Below, piece after piece: positions 1 to 6,271 of a stretch of DNA of 17,660 nucleotides. The stretch covers positions 1 to 17,660 of the forward strand of contig JANXXF010000196.1 in assembly GCA_025350775.1 (NCBI GenBank). Reading direction: 5' to 3'. Position numbers and translations under genes: made by a program. The notes under the pieces are model-generated. The model saw only the letters and a program-made list of their open reading frames with translations, ran no database searches and was not told the DNA's origin. How positions within the stretch are numbered: position 1 is the first letter of the stretch; each line of letters opens with the position of its first letter. The stretch is from Actinomycetes bacterium. Lineage in GTDB: Bacteria > Actinomycetota > Thermoleophilia > Gaiellales > Gaiellaceae.

Positions 1-95
1 TCGAGCGCGCGGACCACCGCGAGTGTGGCGGTCCCCAGGTCGGCGCTCCGCTTCGGATTCTGGACATACGCCAGCACGATCAGCCTTGTGCTCAC
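1..95 (-). CDS. Possible 5' end of a gene leaving the window (alternative to the plus-strand reading)
   Basis: A GTG at position 95 (minus) opens a frame that runs off the left edge. The 31 visible residues begin M-S-T-R-L-I-V-L-A-Y-V, which looks like a first beta strand, followed by a helix-like stretch. Third positions are mostly G or C. This frame shares its wobble positions with the plus-strand frame ending at 183, so GC3 cannot separate the two; only one can be real. I see no clear ribosome binding site or TANNNT box in front of the GTG. Product unknown. Confidence 0.3.
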   Translation of the reverse strand, partial: MSTRLIVLAYVQNPKRSADLGTATLAVVRAL

Positions 96-183
96 CGGTG
101 ACGTGCTCGACGAACTGAACGCGCTTATGTCGCGTTACTCACATCTGTTCTCGACGGTTCGGAGCGCAGGCGAGGGGGAGTAG
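1..183 (+). CDS. Possible 3' end of an unidentified gene entering from the left (alternative to the minus-strand reading)
   Basis: Frame 1 is open from the left edge to a TAG at 181-183. The last residues (D-V-L-D-E-L-N-A-L-M-S-R-Y and on) would form an amphipathic helix. GC3 falls to about 72% over the second half, lower than in the confident genes here, which weakens the call. It is mutually exclusive with the minus-strand reading at 1-95. No family recognised. Confidence 0.25.
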   Translation, partial: SSARTTASVAVPRSALRFGFWTYASTISLVLTGDVLDELNALMSRYSHLFSTVRSAGEGE

Positions 184-335
184 CCAGATCGCCGTGGCCC
201 CACCGATGCGCCAGTTCTTGCGCCAGTCGTCGCCCGGCTCCAGCGGATTCAGGCGGGTTCCAGCGGGATTCACCCCAGGCGGCAGGCCATCGCGAAAACG
301 CTGCACGATGCGGTTTTCCGCTCAACCATGCGGTA
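184..335. other. Intergenic stretch between the left-edge gene and tRNA-Arg
   Basis: No convincing gene. It holds an imperfect inverted repeat at about 292-321 (a GCGAAAACG-type arm facing CGGTTTTCCGC), which lies just past the 3' end of the tRNA on its strand and could be a weak terminator, though no T-run follows. Near 240-275 the phrase TCCAGCG(G)GATTCA occurs twice. Several minus-strand frames are open here, but none has a recognisable domain. Confidence 0.35.
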
Positions 336-407
336 TGCCCCCGGGCCGGATCGAACGGCCGCACGCGGTTTAGGAAACCGCTGCTCTATCCACTGAGCTA
401 CGGGGGC
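336..407 (-). tRNA. tRNA-Arg (anticodon CCU)
   Basis: Read on the minus strand, a full cloverleaf folds. The acceptor stem is GCCCCCG/CGGGGGC. The D arm is GCTC-loop-GAGC. The anticodon stem is GCGGT/ACCGC with the 7-nt loop TTCCTAA, giving anticodon CCT, which reads AGG arginine codons. The T arm is GGCCG-TTCGATC-CGGCC. The discriminator base is A, and CCA is not encoded. The variable loop is only four bases. The gene stands alone between an unidentified gene end and fic. Confidence 0.95.
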
Positions 408-441
408 GAAGAGCCCCGCGAGCGGGACTTCTGTCGGGTCG

Positions 442-447
442 AGTGTA
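442..447 (-). promoter_or_regulatory. Possible -10 box of tRNA-Arg
   Basis: TACACT on the minus strand lies about 35 nt before the 5' end of the tRNA, a reasonable distance for a processed leader. No good -35 element is visible. Just upstream, 461-478 forms a perfect 6-bp hairpin (GGCGGC-N6-GCCGCC) that could end fic transcription, though no T-run follows. Confidence 0.3.
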
Positions 448-492
448 GCCCGGCAGCCGTGGCGGCTCCCACGCCGCCGGTGCTCACTCCGG

Positions 493-1683
493 CTAGCGCT
501 GGGGCCGCGAGGCGTCGAGACCGGCCAGGAGGTCGAGCAGTCCGACCGCCTCCCACAGGCGGTTCCGCCGTGCGCTGCTGAGCGGCTCGAGCGCGCCGAC
601 TGCGACGAGCTGGTCGATCGCCGCCTGCACCTGGGGCTTCGATCTGCCGGTCAGAGCCGCCGCCACCGCCGTCGTGATCACGGGATGGCCGGGAAGCTCG
701 TCGATCAGCAGCCACGCTGCTGCGTCCGAGCGCTTGACCACGGCTGCAGCCTGCTCGCGCCACCGTGCCTGGAGCGCCCTGACCTGTTCGAGATACGCGA
801 CGGCAAGATCCGCGGATCGCGCGGCAGCGACGGCGAACGTTTCGAGCCACTCGCCCTCACGGCCGTCCCGGAATGCCGTGAGGCCGCCGATGTACCTGTC
901 CCGGTGCGCTGCGAGCACGACGCTGATCGGGGGAACGTAGGCCGGTGCGATGCCCCGTCGGCGCAGAATCACCTGCACGAGGGCGCGGCCGGTGCGGCCG
1001 TTGCCGTCGCCGAACGGGTGGATCGTCTCGAACTGGGCATGGGCGTAGGCCGCCTGGGCGAGCGCCGGTAGCGAATCGTCGTTCACGAACTCGATGAGAT
1101 CCCCGAGGAGCCGCCCGACCTCGCCAGCCGGCGGTGGGACGAACGCGGCGCCGCACGGGTTGTAGTCGTTGCCACCGATCCAGTTCTGGCTCGAGCGGAC
1201 GACGCCGGCGATGGCTGCGCGGTTCGGTGCCGCTGCAAGGAGCACCCGGTGGATCCCGACGATGTCCTCGCTGCTCAGGATGGCTACGGCCGCAGCCTCG
1301 TCGACGGCCAGTTGCATCGCGTCGATGTTGGCGAGGATCTCGGCGGTGTCACTTCCGATGGCCTGCCCGAGATCGGCGCGCGCCTCTGCTCGCGCGAGCG
1401 AGCGGGCATCGACCTGCATCCCCTCGACCTTCGACGACGCGATCGCCTCCGTGCGCAGCAGCAGACGGGCGAGGGGCCGGAGAGCGGGCAGCGCGTCGGC
1501 GTTCAGCCGTCTGATCGCAGCCTCGGCGGCGGACACCGTCCCCGCGAGCCGCAGGTCGACGGGCGGGACCGTCTCGAGCGTATGCGGGACGAACGCGTCG
1601 TAACTGCACGCTCGTTGGTACCGCGGCGGCGCGTACAGGGCCGGGTCGTACTGCCACGTTGCGCGAACGAGCGTGCCTCTCAT
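493..1683 (-). CDS. fic: Fic-domain AMP-transferase (class II) with C-terminal winged helix
   Basis: A 396-residue Fic protein, expected to transfer AMP (or another nucleotide moiety) from a nucleotide onto hydroxyl side chains of target proteins. The catalytic motif is intact: H212-P-F-G-D216-G-N218-G-R220-T-G-R223. The inhibitory helix lies before the Fic core as S83-S-K-V-E87-G88, matching (S/T)xxxE(G/N); this makes it a class II Fic protein held in check by its own N-terminal glutamate. Residues about 320-385 look like a winged-helix DNA-binding domain (around G-R-S-K-P-Q-V-Q-A-A-I), a layout common in stand-alone regulatory Fic proteins and one that would allow autoregulation. The ATG is preceded by GGAGGG with a 10-nt spacer. 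Two palindromic operator-like repeats lie upstream. No antitoxin gene is adjacent, as expected when inhibition is internal. Targets are unknown. Confidence 0.93.
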   Translation of the reverse strand: MRGTLVRATWQYDPALYAPPRYQRACSYDAFVPHTLETVPPVDLRLAGTVSAAEAAIRRLNADALPALRPLARLLLRTEAIASSKVEGMQVDARSLARAEARADLGQAIGSDTAEILANIDAMQLAVDEAAAVAILSSEDIVGIHRVLLAAAPNRAAIAGVVRSSQNWIGGNDYNPCGAAFVPPPAGEVGRLLGDLIEFVNDDSLPALAQAAYAHAQFETIHPFGDGNGRTGRALVQVILRRRGIAPAYVPPISVVLAAHRDRYIGGLTAFRDGREGEWLETFAVAAARSADLAVAYLEQVRALQARWREQAAAVVKRSDAAAWLLIDELPGHPVITTAVAAALTGRSKPQVQAAIDQLVAVGALEPLSSARRNRLWEAVGLLDLLAGLDASRPQR

Positions 1684-1713
1684 TGCGTCCGATCCCTCCG
1701 TATCGACTGTGCA

Positions 1714-1740
1714 TAAGAAGGAATAGCAGATTAAACCTTA
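1714..1740. repeat. Fic-proximal operator-like repeat, copy 1
   Basis: An AT-rich 27-bp element starting TAAGAAGG and ending TTAAACCTTA. The core is AAGGAATA-N6-TAAACCTT, an imperfect inverted repeat. It lies 31-57 nt upstream of the fic start, where a promoter should be. It matches the copy at 1824-1850 at 21 of 27 positions with identical geometry. It stands out against the surrounding high GC. Confidence 0.6.
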
Positions 1741-1823
1741 GTAAGAAAACCGGACTGCCAGCCGTCCGCGGGTGAGGGAAACACGGTTGACCATCCCAGG
1801 CATCCCTTGCTAACTCCCCACGC

Positions 1824-1850
1824 TAAGAAGGTTTAGATAGTTAAACCTTA
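1824..1850. repeat. Fic operator-like repeat, copy 2 (perfect palindrome)
   Basis: Second copy, exactly 110 bp from the first. Here the 8-bp arms are perfect: AAGGTTTA (1828-1835), a 6-bp spacer, then TAAACCTT (1842-1849). The 110-bp spacing is near ten helical turns, which would suit looping or cooperative binding by a dimeric winged-helix protein such as the Fic C-terminal domain. That binding is inference. Confidence 0.6.
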
Positions 1851-1966
1851 TTCACGAGGCGCCCCCCGGGCCGCCCACTGGTCTTCGCGACCGGCTGCCT
1901 CGTGCCCGCGAACGCCAGCAGGCTCGGCAACGGCGCGCGGGGCAGCCTCGCCCGGACCAGAGATAA

Positions 1967-2005
1967 GCCGCGTCCGCAGGGCTGCGGCCCCCCGACGGAC
2001 GCGGC
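1967..2005. other. Strong nested stem-loop in the fic-coxG intergenic region
   Basis: A perfect 10-bp inverted repeat, GCCGCGTCCG (1967-1976) and CGGACGCGGC (1996-2005), encloses a second stem GGGC-TGCG-GCCC (1979-1990). No T-run follows on either strand, so a classical intrinsic terminator is unlikely. The remaining 1684-2079 region holds only the fic repeats and the coxG promoter; I see no gene in it. Confidence 0.45.
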
Positions 2006-2044
2006 AACGGCAGTGTAACGCGAAACACAAAAGCTGGCCACCAC

Positions 2045-2064
2045 CGCTCGACACGTGCCGAGCG
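2045..2064. promoter_or_regulatory. 20-bp near-perfect palindromic operator before coxG
   Basis: CGCTCG-A-CACGTG-C-CGAGCG pairs at 9 of 10 positions per half; only the A/C pair at 2051/2058 breaks symmetry. It ends 2 bp before the TACCCT -10 box and so covers the -35 to spacer region. This is a typical repressor position for a TetR- or GntR-like dimer; the binding protein is unknown. Confidence 0.5.
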
Positions 2065-2066
2065 CG

Positions 2067-2072
2067 TACCCT
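2067..2072 (+). promoter_or_regulatory. -10 box for leaderless coxG transcript
   Basis: TACCCT, then 7 nt, then the GTG start at 2080. No Shine-Dalgarno sequence lies in between, so the mRNA probably begins at or next to the start codon. Confidence 0.5.
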
Positions 2073-2079
2073 GTCAGAA

Positions 2080-2520
2080 GTGCAGATCGACGGCTCATGC
2101 ACCTTTGCGGCGCCACCGGAGACGGTGTTCGCGGCGCTCGTCGACCCCGAGCTGATCGCCTCGACGCTGCCGGGCGTGCACGACTTCCACGTCGAGTCGC
2201 CGAACCACTGGCGGGGCAACGTGCGCCTGCCCGTCGGCCCGAAGGTGGCGTTCACCTTCGAGCTGGTCGAGCGCATCGACCCGTCGCGGGCGCGGCTGCT
2301 GGCGAAGGGCAAGACGTTCGGCGGGTCGGTGCAGGTGGATACCGCGTTCGACCTGGAGCCGACCGGCAGCGGCGGCACGCTGATGCACTACAGCGCGCAC
2401 GTGACCCTGTCGGGCCTGCTCGGCCGGCTCGGCGACGGCGCGCTCAAGCCGATCGGCGAGCACCAGGTGGCCGGCGTGATGCGGGCACTCGAGCGGCGCC
2501 TCGGCAGTCCCGGCCGGTAA
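2080..2520 (+). CDS. CoxG-like SRPBCC family protein
   Basis: A 146-residue protein of the SRPBCC (START/Bet v1-like) fold, closest in pattern to the CoxG / 'carbon monoxide dehydrogenase subunit G' family. It opens with the typical first strand and helix (Q-I-D-G-S-C-T-F-A-A-P-P-E-T-V-F-A-A-L), followed by D-P-E-L-I-A-S-T-L-P-G-V; in this family the L-P-G element lines the cavity. The fold has a hydrophobic ligand cavity and a long C-terminal helix, seen here as the last 35 residues. CoxG proteins help recruit CO dehydrogenase to the membrane in carboxydotrophs, but no coxLMS genes are visible here and many relatives have other roles. The GTG start at 2080 is supported by its -10 box. The stop codon is part of the -10 box of the next gene. 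Confidence 0.85.
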   Translation: MQIDGSCTFAAPPETVFAALVDPELIASTLPGVHDFHVESPNHWRGNVRLPVGPKVAFTFELVERIDPSRARLLAKGKTFGGSVQVDTAFDLEPTGSGGTLMHYSAHVTLSGLLGRLGDGALKPIGEHQVAGVMRALERRLGSPGR

Positions 2521-2523
2521 CCT
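2518..2523 (+). promoter_or_regulatory. Internal -10 box overlapping the coxG stop codon
   Basis: TAACCT contains the TAA stop of coxG and is followed by 7 nt and the ATG at 2531. It would give a leaderless transcript for the aminotransferase in addition to read-through from coxG. Confidence 0.4.
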
Positions 2524-2530
2524 GCGCCCC

Positions 2531-3919
2531 ATGGCCGAGCTCGACCTGCGGGAGCTCCTCGCGGCGCGTGCCGGGAGCACCCTCGACAGTCACGCGCGGT
2601 CGATCAACCCGCAGTTCGTCCGGCTGCTGCGGACGATCGGCTTCGACCGCAGCTGGTCGCGCGCGGAGGGCGCCTATTTCTTCGACAGCCAGGGCGAGCG
2701 CTACCTCGACATGCTCGGCGGGTTCGGCATGTTCAACGTCGGGCGCAACAACCCGCGCGTACGCGCCGTGCTCGAGCAGGCGCTGGAGCTCGACCTGCCC
2801 GGCCGCGTGCAGCTCGGCGTGACGACGCTGCCGGCGATCCTGGCCGAGCGGCTGCTGGCCCTCGCGCCGCCGAGCGTCGGCAAGGTGCTGTTCACGTCGA
2901 GCGGTACCGAGGCGGTCGAGTCGGCGATCAAGCTCGGCCGCGCCGCCACCGGCCGCGCCCGCGTCGTCACCGCCGACCACGCCTTCCACGGGCTCACGCT
3001 CGGGTCACTGTCGGCGACCTCCGCCGGTGAGTTCTCCTCCCGCTTCCAGCCGCTGCTGCCCGGCTTCACGCGCGTCCCCTGGGGCGATCTCGACGCGGTC
3101 GAGCGCGAGCTGCGCAGCGAAGATGTCGCGCTCGTCATGCTCGAGCCGATCCAGGGCAAGGGCCTGAACCTGCCGCCCGCGGGCTACCTCGAGGGCGTCC
3201 AGGCGCTGTGCCGCCGCTACGGAACGCTCTTCTGCGTCGACGAGGTGCAGACGGGCTTCGGGCGCACCGGGAAGATGTTCGCGCTGGAGCACTGGGGCCT
3301 CGAGCCCGACCTGATCCCCATCGCCAAGTCGCTCTCGGGCGGGTACGTGCCGTCGGGGGCGCTGCTGCTGAGCGACCGCGTCTTCGACGCCGTGTTCGAC
3401 TCGCTCGAGAACGCGCTCGCGCACGGCTCCACGTTCGCGCCCGGTGACCTCGCAATGGCCGCTGGCCTGGCGACGCTGCACGAGCTGGAGCAGCAGCAGC
3501 TCGTGGCGCACTCGGCCGCGCTGGGCGCGGAGCTGCTGGCGCGCACACAGCCGCTCGTCGACCGCTTCGACGTGGTCAAAGCGGTGCGCGGGCTGGGGCT
3601 GATGTGGGCGATCGAGTTCGGCGAGCCGGAGAGCGGCCGGCTTGCCTGGCAGCTCGTCGAGAAGGCGCAGCGCGGCCTCTTCTCGCAGCTCGTAGTGGTG
3701 CCGCTGTTCCAGGAGCACCGGGTGATGACGCAGGTGGCCGGCCACAACGTCAACGTCATCAAGGTGCTGCCGCCGCTCGTGTTCTCCGCGGACGACCTCG
3801 ACTGGTTCGTCGGCGCGCTCGAGGAGACGCTGGAGGGCGCGCAGAGGCTCGGCCGCTCCGCCGTCGGCTTCGCGCTGAAGATGGCGAAGGCAGGGGCGGC
3901 GGCACAGCTGCGCCGCTGA
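2531..3919 (+). CDS. Class III PLP-dependent aminotransferase
   Basis: A 462-residue fold-type I, class III (ornithine/acetylornithine/putrescine type) aminotransferase. Visible landmarks: the phosphate-binding S-S-G-T-E-A-V-E segment at 123-130; A-F-H-G near 151-154, whose aromatic residue normally stacks on PLP; D237 in C-V-D-E-V-Q-T-G-F-G-R-T-G, which pairs with the PLP nitrogen; and the Schiff-base lysine K266 in I-A-K-S-L-S-G-G. The G-S-T-F loop at 299-302 reads S-T-F-A-P-G-D-L-A instead of the commoner T-F-G-G-N-P-L-A. The substrate cannot be read from these motifs; candidates are diamines or omega-amino acids with 2-oxoglutarate or pyruvate as acceptor. It lies 10 bp behind the CoxG-like gene and may share its transcript. 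Length is normal. The C-terminus carries a 30-residue Ala/Lys-rich extension. Confidence 0.92.
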   Translation: MAELDLRELLAARAGSTLDSHARSINPQFVRLLRTIGFDRSWSRAEGAYFFDSQGERYLDMLGGFGMFNVGRNNPRVRAVLEQALELDLPGRVQLGVTTLPAILAERLLALAPPSVGKVLFTSSGTEAVESAIKLGRAATGRARVVTADHAFHGLTLGSLSATSAGEFSSRFQPLLPGFTRVPWGDLDAVERELRSEDVALVMLEPIQGKGLNLPPAGYLEGVQALCRRYGTLFCVDEVQTGFGRTGKMFALEHWGLEPDLIPIAKSLSGGYVPSGALLLSDRVFDAVFDSLENALAHGSTFAPGDLAMAAGLATLHELEQQQLVAHSAALGAELLARTQPLVDRFDVVKAVRGLGLMWAIEFGEPESGRLAWQLVEKAQRGLFSQLVVVPLFQEHRVMTQVAGHNVNVIKVLPPLVFSADDLDWFVGALEETLEGAQRLGRSAVGFALKMAKAGAAAQLRR

Positions 3920-3985
3920 CGCCCGCCGGTTTGGCTGCTATCCGGCGCGGGGCGCGGCCGGGAAGGCGTCTGTCCCGGAGGGGGA

Positions 3986-4031
3986 TCGGCGAACTTACCC
4001 TCCAGAGGCCCCTCAACGGTAAGTTCGCCGA
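3986..4031. repeat. Perfect 14-bp inverted repeat between convergent genes
   Basis: The arms TCGGCGAACTTACC (3986-3999) and GGTAAGTTCGCCGA (4018-4031) match exactly and flank an 18-bp spacer that contains the smaller palindrome GAGGCCCCTC. It sits 67 bp after the aminotransferase stop and 189 bp from the end of the ABC permease, which converge here. It could be a bidirectional terminator, although T-runs are missing, or one copy of a dispersed palindromic repeat. Confidence 0.6.
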
Positions 4032-4079
4032 CGGCACCCCGAGAGAGCCCGCCTGCCGGCCGCGCCGAGAAGGCCCGGC

Positions 4080-4221
4080 GGCGGCTCAGGCCGGCCGGCG
4101 AGCTACGGAAGTGGAACCGATTGATGCCGAGATTGGGGTCGTCGGGAGCGACGTAGCTGCCGCCGGGGCGCTTCGGGTCGCCGAGCCCGAAGGCGACGTC
4201 GCGCGGCAGCGCCCGCAGCTT
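4080..4221 (-). pseudogene. Unidentified coding remnant without a start codon
   Basis: Directly behind the ABC permease stop, a minus-strand frame reads K-L-R-A-L-P-R-D-V-A-F-G-L-G-D-P-K-R-P-G-G and continues with a V-A-P-D-D-P-N-L-G-I-N-R-F-H-F-R stretch. Third positions are almost all G or C and composition is protein-like. No ATG, GTG or TTG starts it outside the permease gene, and beyond about 4080 the frame becomes low-complexity and runs through the inverted repeat. It looks like a fragment of a decayed or rearranged gene. I do not recognise the family. Confidence 0.3.
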
Positions 4222-4975
4222 ACGCCGAGCGCGGCTCCCAGCGGAACCAGCGCAGTGCCGCGACCGCGCCGATCGCACCCCACGCGAGGACGACGCCGAT
4301 GGCGCCCGGGTGCGCCCAGATCGCATCGCCCGAGACGACCGTCGCCTTGACGAGCTTGAGGAAGTAGGTGAGCGGCAGCACGTCGGCGATGACCCGCAGG
4401 AAGTGCGGGTAGCTGTGCGTCGGCCCGAACGAGCCGGAGAGGAACGCCATCGGCAGCAGGATGATGTTGAGGATCCCGCTCGACCCCTCGGACGAGCGGA
4501 TCGCGCCCGTGACGCCGACCCCGAGCGCCGCGAAGCAGATGACGCCGAGCAGCACCTCGAGCACGAGCGAGCCGAGCGCGTCCGGCACCCCGACGTGGAA
4601 GAGTCCGCGGGCGAGCGCGATCATCACGACCGCCTCCAGCGCGAACACGATCAGCGTCGAGGTGAGCAGCGCGAGGAGGTACACCAGCGGCGGCAGCGGC
4701 GTCGCGCGCAGCCGCTTGAGCACCCCGTTCTCGCGGCGCACGACGAGCGTGATCGCCAGCCCCGCGAAGGCGGTGGTGCCGGCGCCGTAGCCGAGCAGGC
4801 CTGACAGCAGGTAGCGGCCCGCCGGTGCGCCGTTGATCGTGCCCGTGTACACCGCGCCGAGCAGCAGGAACAGCAGGATCGGGAAGAGGAAGGTGAAGAT
4901 CGCCGCCTCGCGGGTGCGCCAGAACAGCAGCTGCTCGCCGCGGAGCTCGTGGAGGAAGAGCCGAAGGTCGCTCAC
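4220..4975 (-). CDS. ABC-2 type transporter permease
   Basis: A 251-residue membrane protein of the ABC-2 (type V exporter) permease family. About six hydrophobic segments are visible, the first at residues 23-43 after an amphipathic N-terminus. The short R-R-E-N-G-V-L-K-R-L-R-A-T-P cytoplasmic element at about 79-92 is the hallmark coupling region of this family (compare DrrB and YhhJ types). The conserved M-A-F-L-S-G-S-F-G-P segment precedes the fifth span. The GTG start overlaps the TGA of the ATPase gene (GTGA), so the two are translationally coupled and form one exporter, probably as a dimer of permeases with two ATPases. Substrate unknown: drugs, lipids or polysaccharides are typical. 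Confidence 0.92.
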   Translation of the reverse strand: MSDLRLFLHELRGEQLLFWRTREAAIFTFLFPILLFLLLGAVYTGTINGAPAGRYLLSGLLGYGAGTTAFAGLAITLVVRRENGVLKRLRATPLPPLVYLLALLTSTLIVFALEAVVMIALARGLFHVGVPDALGSLVLEVLLGVICFAALGVGVTGAIRSSEGSSGILNIILLPMAFLSGSFGPTHSYPHFLRVIADVLPLTYFLKLVKATVVSGDAIWAHPGAIGVVLAWGAIGAVAALRWFRWEPRSA

Positions 4976-5835
4976 GCGTGCTCCACGTCCTCGTCGCCGG
5001 TGAGCGAGAGGTAGACGTCCTCGAGCGTGGGCCGGCGCACCTCGATGCCGTCGAGCTCGCGGCCCTCGGCGACGGCGGCGGCCGTCAGCTCGTGCAGGAT
5101 GCGGGTCGGCTCGGCGGTGCGCACGGTAACGAGCTCGCCGTCCTGGCGGTAGCGGATCTCGGCCTCGCCGGCGCCGGCGGTCAGCTCGGCCGGGGTGCCC
5201 TCCGAGACGATCTGGCCGTCGCGCAGCACGACGAGCCGGTCGCAGAGCTGCTGCGCCTCCTCCATGTAGTGCGTCGTCAGCAGGATCGTCTTGCCCAGCC
5301 GGCGCAGGCCGCGAATCATCTCCCAGGCCTGGCGACGGGCGGCCGGGTCGAAGCCCGTGGTCGGCTCGTCGAGGAACACGAGCTCCGGGTCGCCGACGAG
5401 CGCGAGACCGAGGTCGACGCGGCGCTTCTGTCCGCCCGAGAGCGTCCGGATGCGCGCCTTGCGCTTCTCCTCCAGCCCAACCAGCGCGATCACCTCGTCG
5501 ACGTCGCGCGGCCGCGCGTAGTACCCGGCGAAGAGGTGCAGGATCTCGGCGACCTGGAGGTTCGCGTACAGCGACGAGCTCTGCAGGACGACGCCGATCT
5601 GCTCGCGCCAGGCGCGGCTCGCGTGCTCGGGATCCTCGCCGAGGACGCTGACCTCACCGGCGTCGCGCTTGCGGTAGCCCTCGAGGATCTCGACGGTGGT
5701 GGTCTTGCCGGCGCCGTTCGGGCCGAGCAGGCCGAGCACCTCGCCCACGCGGATCTCGAGGTCGATGCCGCGCAGGGCCTCGTGCGGGCCGTACGCCTTG
5801 CGCAGGCCGGTAACGCTGACCGCGATTTCGCTCAA
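4972..5835 (-). CDS. ABC transporter ATP-binding protein (DrrA-like exporter ATPase)
   Basis: A 287-residue ATPase with all nucleotide-binding elements: Walker A G38-P-N-G-A-G-K44-T45, Q-loop Q85, signature L-S-G-G-Q at 132-136, Walker B L-V-F-L-D-E157-P, and switch histidine H189. The C-terminal 80 residues after the core form the extension seen in DrrA/CcmA-like exporter ATPases. It acts at the inner face of the membrane with the downstream permease. The start is TTG at 5835, overlapping the TGA of the phosphatase gene (TTGA); the first motif strand (A-V-S-V-T-G-L-R-K-A-Y-G) follows at the normal distance, which supports this rare start. Confidence 0.95.
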   Translation of the reverse strand: MSEIAVSVTGLRKAYGPHEALRGIDLEIRVGEVLGLLGPNGAGKTTTVEILEGYRKRDAGEVSVLGEDPEHASRAWREQIGVVLQSSSLYANLQVAEILHLFAGYYARPRDVDEVIALVGLEEKRKARIRTLSGGQKRRVDLGLALVGDPELVFLDEPTTGFDPAARRQAWEMIRGLRRLGKTILLTTHYMEEAQQLCDRLVVLRDGQIVSEGTPAELTAGAGEAEIRYRQDGELVTVRTAEPTRILHELTAAAVAEGRELDGIEVRRPTLEDVYLSLTGDEDVEHA

Positions 5836-6233
5836 GCCGTGGCAGCGATCTCGATGGCGACCATCGCGCCAGGGGCAAACTCCAGCTCCTCGCCGGTGAA
5901 GGCGGCGGCGAGGCGCGAGCAGTCGGGCTGGTGGGCGACGGCGACGACGCGCTCGCCGCGGCCGAGCACGGCGGCGAGTAGCGACTCGGGGGTCGCGCCG
6001 GGCGCCAGGCCCTCGTCGACGGCCGCTGCGCCGGCGCCCGCCACGAGCGCAATCGCAGCCCCGGTCTGGCGGGCGCGCAGCAACGGGCTCGTGACGACGG
6101 CGTCCACCGGGCCCTCGCCGGCGAGACGGCTGCCGAGCTCCCGGGCCGCGCGGCGGCCCGCCTCGGTCAGGGGGCGCAGCTCGTCGGGGCTGCCAGCGGC
6201 GGCCTCGGCGTGGCGGACGAGGTACAGGCGCAC
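5832..6233 (-). CDS. SixA-like histidine phosphatase
   Basis: A 133-residue protein of the histidine phosphatase (phosphoglycerate mutase-like) superfamily, SixA branch. The phosphorylated histidine is H8 in L-V-R7-H8-A-E. S-P-L-L-R-A-R-Q-T at 49-57 holds the second arginine site, and H101 in V-A-H-Q-P-D is the second catalytic histidine. SixA proteins remove phosphate from phosphohistidine in phosphotransfer proteins; small actinobacterial relatives may act on other substrates. It is first in a three-gene operon with an ABC exporter and overlaps the ATPase gene by 4 bp. The GTG start at 6233 follows TATCCT with a 6-nt spacer. Confidence 0.9.
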   Translation of the reverse strand: MRLYLVRHAEAAAGSPDELRPLTEAGRRAARELGSRLAGEGPVDAVVTSPLLRARQTGAAIALVAGAGAAAVDEGLAPGATPESLLAAVLGRGERVVAVAHQPDCSRLAAAFTGEELEFAPGAMVAIEIAATA

Positions 6234-6239
6234 GAACGC

Positions 6240-6264
6240 AGGATAGTAGTCACACGTTTAGAGT
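6240..6264. promoter_or_regulatory. Divergent leaderless promoters between sixA-like and SDR genes
   Basis: Only 38 bp separate the two start codons. On the minus strand TATCCT (6245-6240) stands 6 nt before the GTG at 6233. On the plus strand TAGAGT (6259-6264) stands 7 nt before the ATG at 6272. The two promoters are so close that polymerases could hardly bind both at once. Confidence 0.5.
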
Positions 6265-6271
6265 CGGTGGC

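Noticed and set aside
125..364. 79-residue minus-strand open frame, considered as an integrase remnant next to the tRNA
   Set aside because: It overlaps the tRNA gene, has no integrase catalytic residues and no clear attachment-site duplication of the tRNA 3' end was found.
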